Assembly (NCBI GenBank): GCA_900548125.1
Contig: URJN01000061.1
Span: 1 to 10,036, forward strand
Reading direction: 5' to 3'
Length of the DNA: 10,036 nt
From: an uncultured Eubacteriales bacterium
GTDB taxonomy: Bacteria > Bacillota > Clostridia > Christensenellales > Aristaeellaceae
Position 1 is the first letter of the stretch, and the number at the start of each line of letters is the position of its first letter. The notes under the pieces were generated by a model. It ran no database searches. It saw nothing but the letters and a program-made list of their open reading frames with translations, and was not told the DNA's origin. The translations under genes were made by a program, and so were the position numbers. This document shows positions 7,422 through 10,036 of the stretch, piece after piece.

Positions 7422-7697
7422 GTGGAGATTAAGCTCATTAACGTCGGCTACGGCAATTTTATTTCATCGAGCCGCATCATCGCGATTATCGGTCCGGAAT
7501 CTGCACCGGTCAAGCGCATCATTCAGGAAGCGCGGGAGGAGCGGCGTTTGATTGACGCGACCTATGGAAGACGGACGCGCGCGGTCATCATTTCAGACAG
7601 CGATCACGTTATTTTGTCTGCCGTGCAGCCTGAAACCATCGCGCACCGCTTTGATATCAAGGATAATACCACCATCATTGAGGAGGAAGAACCATAA
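7422..7697 (+). CDS. remA: RemA-type DNA-binding regulator (DUF370)
   Basis: A 91-aa protein strongly resembling Bacillus RemA (YlzA), which assembles into a ring and wraps DNA to activate biofilm matrix and osmoprotection genes. Conserved stretches are KLINVGYGNFI (4-14), IIGPESAPVKRIIQEAR (22-38), LIDATYGRRTRAVI (43-56) and SDHVILSAVQPETIAHR. Arg18, Arg50 and Arg51 fall at the positions that, from memory, were implicated in DNA binding in Bacillus. The start is GTG at 7422, backed by GGAGG 5 bases upstream; the frame is open further upstream within yicC but that part does not resemble the family. The tail is acidic (EEEEP). The stop overlaps the gmk start by one base (TAATG), pointing to coupled translation. 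Many Clostridia that do not make Bacillus-type matrix carry this gene, so the regulated genes here cannot be inferred. Confidence 0.95.
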   Translation: MEIKLINVGYGNFISSSRIIAIIGPESAPVKRIIQEAREERRLIDATYGRRTRAVIISDSDHVILSAVQPETIAHRFDIKDNTTIIEEEEP

Positions 7698-8281
7698 TGC
7701 AGAAGAAAGGCGTTCTGTTTGTCTTTTCCGGTCCGTCCGGAGTAGGAAAGGGTACGCTTAAAGCCAAGCTGTTTGAGGAATTCGCTGGAAAGATTGCTTA
7801 TTCCGTTTCAGCAACCACGCGCGGACCGCGTGAAGGCGAAGTGGATGGGAAAGACTACTTTTTTATTACCAGGCAGGAGTTTGAAAGCCGTGTGCAGAAT
7901 AATGAATTTCTGGAGCATGCGGTTTTTGCAGGCAACTGTTACGGAACGCCGCGCGCATACGTTGAAAAGCTGCTGAACAGCGGAATGAACGTCGTTCTGG
8001 AAATCGACGTGCAGGGTGCGCTTCAGGTGATGCAGAGCATGCCTGAGTGCGTCAGCATCTTTATTCTGCCGCCCAGCTTTGAGGAACTGGAACGCAGATT
8101 GCGCGGACGCGGAACAGAGACGGAAGAAAAAATCTGCCAGCGTCTTGAAACCGCAAAGCGTGAGCTCCCGTATGCGCCTAAGTATGATTATCAGATTGTC
8201 AACGGCGGCGATATCGACGCTGCTTATGCGCAGCTTCGTGCGGTTTTCCTGAAGGAAACAGGATGCGAAGACGAAAAATGA
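7697..8281 (+). CDS. gmk: Guanylate kinase
   Basis: Guanylate kinase converts GMP to GDP with ATP, feeding GTP, dGTP and (p)ppGpp pools in the cytoplasm. The 194-aa product is of normal size. It shows the P-loop GPSGVGKGT (12-20, K18), the GMP-binding lid region SATTRGPREGEVDGKDYFF with its Arg and Tyr residues, the ILPPSFEELERRLRGRGTE segment of the LID, and a final YQIVN strand before the last helix. The ATG overlaps the remA stop by one base, and AGGAGG at 7681-7686 lies 10 bases upstream. Its position between remA and rpoZ is the standard Firmicute order. Next comes a 64-base gap without a clear promoter or terminator. Confidence 0.97.
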   Translation: MQKKGVLFVFSGPSGVGKGTLKAKLFEEFAGKIAYSVSATTRGPREGEVDGKDYFFITRQEFESRVQNNEFLEHAVFAGNCYGTPRAYVEKLLNSGMNVVLEIDVQGALQVMQSMPECVSIFILPPSFEELERRLRGRGTETEEKICQRLETAKRELPYAPKYDYQIVNGGDIDAAYAQLRAVFLKETGCEDEK

Positions 8282-8345
8282 GCTTGTAAAGTCAACACTT
8301 ATATACCTGCCCTCGGGCGATGATTTTAGAGGAGGAAATATCAAT

Positions 8346-8567
8346 ATGTCCATGACCGATCCTACGATTTTGCAGCTTCTTGAGAAGGCTGACTGCCGTT
8401 ATACGCTTGTCGTCGAAACCAGCAAACGCGCGCGCCAGCTGATTGACGGCGTTCCGCCGCTCATCGACGCTAAGGACAAGGAGAATATGCCCCTCTCCGT
8501 TGCAATCGACGAAGTAAATCGCGGACTCATCACCTATGAGCGCGCTCCGGAAATTGATGTCGAGTAA
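8346..8567 (+). CDS. rpoZ: RNA polymerase omega subunit
   Basis: Omega helps fold and hold the beta-prime subunit in RNA polymerase and in some bacteria takes part in the ppGpp response. The 73-aa product carries the family core: LLEKADCRYTLVVETSKRAR (12-31), followed by RQLIDG, a loop, and PLSVAIDEVNRGLITY near the end. Firmicute omega proteins are about this short. AGGAGG at 8330-8335 is 10 bases before the ATG at 8346; a second ATG at 8352 is too far from it. It lies directly downstream of gmk, as in Bacillus and E. coli, and its end overlaps the start of coaBC. Confidence 0.93.
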   Translation: MSMTDPTILQLLEKADCRYTLVVETSKRARQLIDGVPPLIDAKDKENMPLSVAIDEVNRGLITYERAPEIDVE

Positions 8568-9780
8568 TATCAAAAAACCATGCGTTGTCCTCGGTGTGAC
8601 CGGGGGCATTGCTGTATATAAGGCGTGTGAGCTGCTGCGTCTGCTGCAAAAGCGGGGCATAGATGTTTTTGTGGTCATGACGCAGAACGCATGCCGTTTT
8701 GTTGCGCCGCTGACATTTGAAACGCTTTCCGGGCATCCGGTCGCAGTCGATACGTTTGACCGCCCTCAGACTTGGGAGGTCGAGCATATTGCGTTGGCAA
8801 AGCGTGCAGATTTGTTTCTGATTGTTCCGGCTACGGCAAACATTATCGGGAAAATGGCATGCGGCATTGCGGATGATATGCTTTCTACGACTGTCATGGC
8901 GACGCATGCGCCGGTGATGATTGCGCCTGCGATGAACACGGGCATGTGGGAGAATCCGGCGGTTCAGCAGAATATCAAAACGCTGATTATGCGCGGCGTC
9001 CATGTGGTGACGCCGGTATCGGGACATTTGGCATGCGGAGACAGCGGTGCGGGCAAGCTGGAGGATATTGAGGTCATAGCAAGGCGTGCGGAAGAGGTTC
9101 TGTCTGCCAAGCGGGATTTGGAAGGGCTGCGCGTGCTGGTGACAGCGGGGCCATCCCGCGAAGCACTGGATCCGGTTCGATATATCTCCAATCGTTCTTC
9201 CGGTAAAATGGGCTATTCCATTGCGGAAAATGCCGCAAAGCGCGGTGCAAAGGTGACGCTGCTCAGCGGACCTGTTTCGCTTGATGTGCCGAAGGGTGTG
9301 GATATTGTGCCGTTTTTGACGACACAGGAGCTGCTTGACCATGCACTTGAGCTGGTGGATGAGCAGGATATCATCATTCAGGCAGCTGCACCTGCGGATT
9401 ACCGTGCGCAGGAAATTGCGCCGCAGAAGATTAAGAAGCAGAGCGGAGAGCCGATGACGCTGACGCTGGTTGAAAATCCGGATGTCGCCGCGACGATTGG
9501 ACAAAAGAAAAAAGCAAGTCAGGTTTTTGTCGGCTTTGCCGCAGAAACGAACGACGTTATTGAACATGCACAGGGCAAGCTGATGCGCAAGAATCTGGAT
9601 ATGATTGTCGCTAATGACGTGACGCGCCCGGGCGCAGGCTTTGATGTGGACACGAATATCGTGACGCTGATTACCCGAAAAGGGGAGCAAGCGCTGCCGC
9701 TGATGAGCAAAGCGGATGTTGCAGGACATATTCTAGATTATGCGTTTGAACTTTATCTTGAAAAGACAAATGCGCAATAA
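8557..9780 (+). CDS. coaBC: Bifunctional phosphopantothenoylcysteine decarboxylase / phosphopantothenate-cysteine ligase
   Basis: CoaBC joins cysteine to 4'-phosphopantothenate (CTP-dependent, CoaB half) and decarboxylates the product (FMN-dependent, CoaC half), giving 4'-phosphopantetheine for coenzyme A. The 407-aa product has CoaC at about 1-190: VTGGIAVYKA, catalytic H77 (EHIAL), PAMNTGMW with N127, and ACGDSGAG with C160. CoaB covers about 190-400: VTAGPSREALDPVRYISNRSSGK (N212), AAPADYR, PQKIKK with K291, VGFAAET, and IVANDV. The residue numbers run a constant two above the E. coli catalytic set I recall (H75, N125, C158, N210, K289), which supports the chosen start. The ATG at 8557 is inside the end of rpoZ (11-base overlap) with only a weak GGA upstream, so re-initiation after rpoZ is likely. 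An ATG at 8536 would add seven residues. In Bacillus the next gene is priA; here a terminator comes instead. Confidence 0.96.
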   Translation: MSSNIKKPCVVLGVTGGIAVYKACELLRLLQKRGIDVFVVMTQNACRFVAPLTFETLSGHPVAVDTFDRPQTWEVEHIALAKRADLFLIVPATANIIGKMACGIADDMLSTTVMATHAPVMIAPAMNTGMWENPAVQQNIKTLIMRGVHVVTPVSGHLACGDSGAGKLEDIEVIARRAEEVLSAKRDLEGLRVLVTAGPSREALDPVRYISNRSSGKMGYSIAENAAKRGAKVTLLSGPVSLDVPKGVDIVPFLTTQELLDHALELVDEQDIIIQAAAPADYRAQEIAPQKIKKQSGEPMTLTLVENPDVAATIGQKKKASQVFVGFAAETNDVIEHAQGKLMRKNLDMIVANDVTRPGAGFDVDTNIVTLITRKGEQALPLMSKADVAGHILDYAFELYLEKTNAQ

Positions 9781-9907
9781 TTGCAATTTCGAGATAAGCT
9801 GCTGTGATTATCTAAGCATAATGGCAATTTCTTGACGCAAAGAATAGCACGAAAATTGACCGCGTGAGCAGAACATGAACGTTTTGCATGCTTTAGCGGA
9901 TGTGCGG
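9781..9907 (+). other. Leader of the coaBC terminator / 3' untranslated stretch
   Basis: This non-coding stretch is more A/T-rich than its surroundings. It holds GCAATTTC twice (9783-9790 and 9824-9831) and an inverted repeat AGATAA (9792-9797) / TTATCT (9808-9813). Two TTGAC hexamers (9832, 9856) have no matching -10, so I see no convincing promoter and no open reading frame of note. Confidence 0.4.
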
Positions 9908-9928
9908 GCGGGCTTAGCCCGCTTTTTT
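9908..9928 (+). terminator. Intrinsic terminator of the yicC-coaBC operon
   Basis: GCGGGC (9908-9913) pairs with GCCCGC (9917-9922) across a TTA loop, or five pairs across a CTTAG loop. Six T residues follow at 9923-9928. It ends the operon 128 bases after the coaBC stop. Confidence 0.9.
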
Positions 9929-10008
9929 AATCCGATGTTCGAGAGTGGGTTCGCTTTACATAAAATCAGAGCCGCTGCATATAGACGGGTGTCCGTAAAA
10001 CAGTTAAT

Positions 10009-10036
10009 CCTCCGTATGGCTTAGACCATGCGGAGG
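10009..10036. repeat. Perfect hairpin cut by the right window edge
   Basis: CCTCCGTATGG (10009-10019) and CCATGCGGAGG (10026-10036) form an 11-bp stem with one G-U pair and a 6-base CTTAGA loop. It ends at the last base of the window, so whether a T run follows (terminator) or the repeat goes on is not visible. A terminator of either strand or a dispersed palindromic repeat are both possible. Confidence 0.6.

Noticed and set aside
8284..8307. Possible promoter before rpoZ (TTGTAA with TATATA-like sequence)
   Set aside because: The TTGTAA is only 9-11 bases from the TATAT sequence, and no -35 is found at correct spacing.
8309..8318. GCCC/GGGC palindrome between gmk and rpoZ as terminator or attenuator
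   Set aside because: The loop is too small for a full stem, there is no T run, and rpoZ directly downstream belongs to the same conserved operon.
8530..9729. Long - strand open frame of 399 codons opposite coaBC
   Set aside because: coaBC on the + strand has all catalytic motifs; the antisense product is His/Arg/Cys-rich with no recognisable domain or ribosome site.
9832..9861. TTGACG and TTGACC as -35 boxes of a small RNA promoter
   Set aside because: No -10-like hexamer occurs 16-18 bases downstream of either.
1..10036. CRISPR array, tRNA/rRNA genes, insertion sequences, toxin-antitoxin or defence genes
   Set aside because: No regularly spaced repeats, cloverleaf sequence, transposase or integrase motifs were seen, and nearly all sequence is taken by conserved housekeeping genes.

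Overview
The window is a gene-dense stretch of chromosome in which all ten protein-coding genes lie on the + strand. It looks like a spore-forming or spore-ancestral Firmicute of the class Clostridia with moderately high GC (G/C-rich third codon positions by eye). The reasons are a PdaB-type polysaccharide deacetylase, strong GGAGG ribosome binding sites before most genes, a two-OB-fold SSB-like protein common in Clostridia, and two gene orders typical of Firmicutes: yerC-pcrA-ligA and yicC(yloC)-remA-gmk-rpoZ-coaBC. I cannot name a genus.

Layout. (1) 21-1550: a membrane-anchored or secreted polysaccharide deacetylase, then a tandem OB-fold single-stranded-DNA-binding-like protein, closed by a strong intrinsic terminator (1577-1609). 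(2) 1622-6395: an extended -10 promoter just after the terminator drives yerC (TrpR-like repressor), pcrA (UvrD/PcrA helicase) and ligA (NAD-dependent DNA ligase). These are joined by an ATGA overlap (yerC/pcrA) and by near-contact (pcrA/ligA). This is a DNA repair/replication operon with a small DNA-binding protein at its head. (3) 6486-9928: a second promoter with nearly the same extended -10 sequence drives yicC (endoribonuclease family), remA (DNA-binding regulator), gmk (guanylate kinase), rpoZ (RNA polymerase omega) and coaBC (coenzyme A synthesis), mostly with overlapping or tightly spaced starts and stops. It ends at a GC-rich hairpin with a T run. (4) 9931-10036: a non-coding or gene-edge stretch that ends exactly in an 11-bp hairpin cut by the window border. 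A short open frame on the - strand also runs off this edge.

Nothing here supports a new defence, mobile or biosynthetic system. There is no CRISPR array, transposase, integrase, tRNA or rRNA. The points worth a second look are modest: an altered metal-binding motif in the deacetylase, an SSB paralogue without the usual acidic tail, a ligase with several substitutions in otherwise conserved motifs, an aromatic/Gly/Ser-rich linker in PcrA, two matching extended -10 promoters, a priA-less end to the coaBC operon, and the unexplained hairpin at the right edge.
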